Below are positions 20,234 to 21,482 of a stretch of DNA of 21,482 nt, one piece after another. Origin of the DNA: Folioceros fuciformis (Eukaryota; Anthocerotophyta; Anthocerotopsida; Anthocerotales); the NCBI GenBank assembly GCA_049999805.1, contig JBNGIO010005380.1, positions 30,183 through 51,664 of the forward strand, given 5' to 3'. A model generated the notes under the pieces. That model saw nothing but the letters and a program-made list of their open reading frames with translations, ran no database searches and was not told the origin of the DNA. The position numbers were made by a program, and so were the translations under genes. The first letter of the stretch is position 1; each line of letters starts with the position of its first letter.

Positions 20234-21200
20234 ATGGCAACGACTTCCACTGATGCTAGGTCGGAGTGTCTCCAAGAAAGGGACAGGCTAACCTCATCAA
20301 ACTATGATTTTTGGAGTTTTCGGAGGAGTTGCCTGTTGGAGGTGAAGTTGCTGATGGGAGTGGTTGATGGATCGCAACCCAAACGGGTTGCTGGGCAGCC
20401 CTCCGGCACAAGAACTCCTGGAGGAACAGCAAAAACGTGGAACACGAAGGATGAGTTAGAATGGGAACATAAGGATAGAAAAGCAAAGAACATACTTGTG
20501 TCTGGTGTATCTCAAGAGATGATACCACACTTGAAACTATCTCAACATTTGGACTCTCCTATCAGATACTTACGAATCAAAAGATATCATGACAGAGATG
20601 GCAGCTACTCAGCACTTCTAGGGTTTGAAAATGCGGGAGTCAGACACTGTTGAAAGTCATGTAGCAAAGTTCAAAGCAGCAAGAGCAAGTCTGGGTGCTT
20701 GTGGTGTAGTGTTGGATGAAGGACGAGCAGCTATGTAGTTGCTCTGCTCCTTACCTCCTAGCTACGAGCAGTGGAGCTCAAGTCAGCAGGCGGCAGCAAC
20801 CTCCACCATAGCCTCAAAGGGTACACCTGCAACATCAAGCCTCACTGTGCAGAAGTTAGTGGGAGCACTACTTTAGGCTGAGTTAAACAGGAAGTTGATG
20901 AAGGGAGGAGGTTCAAGTGGGTATCCTCACCGGCAGAGTGATACAGCTCTCTTCAATGGGAGAGGGCGAGGTCGAGGCAAAAGCAGAGGTCGTGGTGGCT
21001 TTGGTTGTGGTAGGGGACAAACGTTCCAGTCAGCTTCCAACCCTAATGCATCAAGTAGCAAAACACCAGGAGTCTGCAATTACTGCCACAAGCCAGGACA
21101 CTGGATCAAAGAATGCCGCAAGAAGAAGTTAGATGAAGCAGCTACTGTTGTAATAAAAGGAAAGCAGCCAGAATGTCAATTTGGGAGTCGCAAAAGGTGA
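20234..21200 (+). pseudogene. copia gag with CCHC zinc knuckle, frameshift and two TAG stops
   Basis: ATG 20234 opens a copia-type Gag: LTSSNYDFWSFRRSCLLEVK and LLMGVVDGSQPK are the usual Gag N-terminus, followed by ELEWEHKDRKAKNILVSGVS and KRYHDRDGSYSA. The frame is lost near 20615-20630 and resumes at 20631 (MRESDTVESHVAKFKAARAS, LLCSLPPSYEQW). It is broken by TAG at 20736 and 20874, then runs through an Arg/Gly-rich segment to the zinc knuckle CNYCHKPGHWIKEC (C-x2-C-x4-H-x4-C) and KKK. The final TGA at 21198-21200 appears to be supplied by the LTR-like sequence inserted there. Gag packages element RNA in cytoplasmic particles; this copy cannot. Confidence 0.85.
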
Positions 21201-21347
21201 GAGCCGCGGAGCGCAGAGCCCTTGTGCGTGCAAACTACCAAATGTAATTGATTATGAATAATAAACAAAATTGTCTTTAAGTATTATTTTATGCATAACC
21301 CTATTATTTACTTAAGTTGGGTCGTATAGGGTTACCCCCCCTCGACA
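21198..21347 (-). repeat. Possible short LTR of a third, minus-strand retroelement
   Basis: On the minus strand a purine tract (AAGAGGGAG, about 21356-21348) is followed by TGTCGAGGGGGG at 21347, the arrangement of a polypurine tract and LTR start. Going down, the sequence becomes AT-rich with AATAATAAACAAA-like signals and reaches CTCTCA, giving TG...CA termini 150 bp apart. It interrupts the gag frame of the plus copia element. Small LTRs of this size occur in some copia and TRIM elements. Only one end is in view. Confidence 0.4.
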
Positions 21348-21482
21348 CTCCCTCTTAACCTAACGGCGTCAACTTATTACGGCGTCAGAGGAAAGCTCAG
21401 CACCACGTTCCGTTCTGTGAGGAAGCGGAAACGCCATCGCCCAGTACTGTCGAGCTCCAGACTCCAAAGATGGTCAAATCCA
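21348..21482 (-). other. Probable internal 3' end of the third retroelement, uncharacterised
   Basis: If 21198-21347 is a 3' LTR, this stretch is the end of that element's internal region. I see no recognisable protein motif in either strand. Confidence 0.25.

Larger units (their letters stand above)
19192..21197 (+). mobile_element. Ty1/copia LTR retrotransposon, 5' part, plus orientation
   Basis: Consists of a probable 5' LTR (about 19192-19556), a primer-binding site for initiator Met tRNA (19557-19568), a leader with a broken extra ORF, and gag (20234 to 21197). It sits inside the minus copia element, whose coding similarity stops at its left border. No protease, integrase or RT follows within the window; the gag end is interrupted by another LTR-like sequence. 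Frameshifts and stops show it is inactive. Confidence 0.75.

Overview
The window is nuclear DNA of a land plant. It holds four plant gene families with plant-type splicing (an ALOG transcription factor, a ZEITLUPE/FKF1-type LOV/F-box/Kelch photoreceptor, a PM-ANT1-type ADP/ATP carrier and the short plant form of the Rab3GAP non-catalytic subunit), one decayed proteasome-subunit copy, and a cluster of plant Ty3/gypsy and Ty1/copia remnants. The compact genes, the very Gln-rich ALOG protein and the gypsy RNase H type would suit a bryophyte or other seedless plant. That is an inference; the species cannot be fixed from the sequence.

Layout. 1-4113: GC-rich, repeat-studded DNA with no recognisable gene, probably promoter/5' leader of the next gene. 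4114-5662: ALOG gene (+), one coding exon, preceded by a short upstream ORF on an inverted repeat. 5663-8137: 3' flank, then an AT-rich stretch without genes but with a 39-base-arm foldback at 6524-6620. 8138-8770: intronless, frameshifted pseudogene of 20S proteasome subunit PBG1 (beta type-4). 9202-11070: ZTL/FKF1 gene (-), uninterrupted CDS of 622 codons with a probable 5'UTR intron. 11447-12627: PM-ANT1-like carrier (-), two exons, 356 aa. 12628-13284: divergent promoter. 13285-15548: plant Rab3GAP2-like gene (+), seven coding exons, 521 aa. 15549-16680: 3' flank, then minisatellite DNA including an exact 53-bp tandem duplication. 16680-21482: nested LTR retroelements.

The retroelement cluster reads as successive insertions: a gypsy remnant (+) is interrupted by a copia element (-) whose 3' LTR, polypurine tract and RT/RNase H end are visible. 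That element is interrupted by a second copia element (+) with 5' LTR, initiator-Met primer site and gag. Its gag is in turn cut by a probable short LTR (-). All coding parts are broken.

The host genes belong to separate pathways: meristem/organ identity (ALOG), blue-light control of clock and photoperiod (ZTL/FKF1), nucleotide export (PM-ANT1) and Rab GTPase regulation (Rab3GAP2). Nothing indicates that they form one functional cluster. The most unusual items are the foldback at 6524-6620, the uORF/palindrome before the ALOG start, the extra ORF in the copia leader and the stop-codon pattern in the dead elements.
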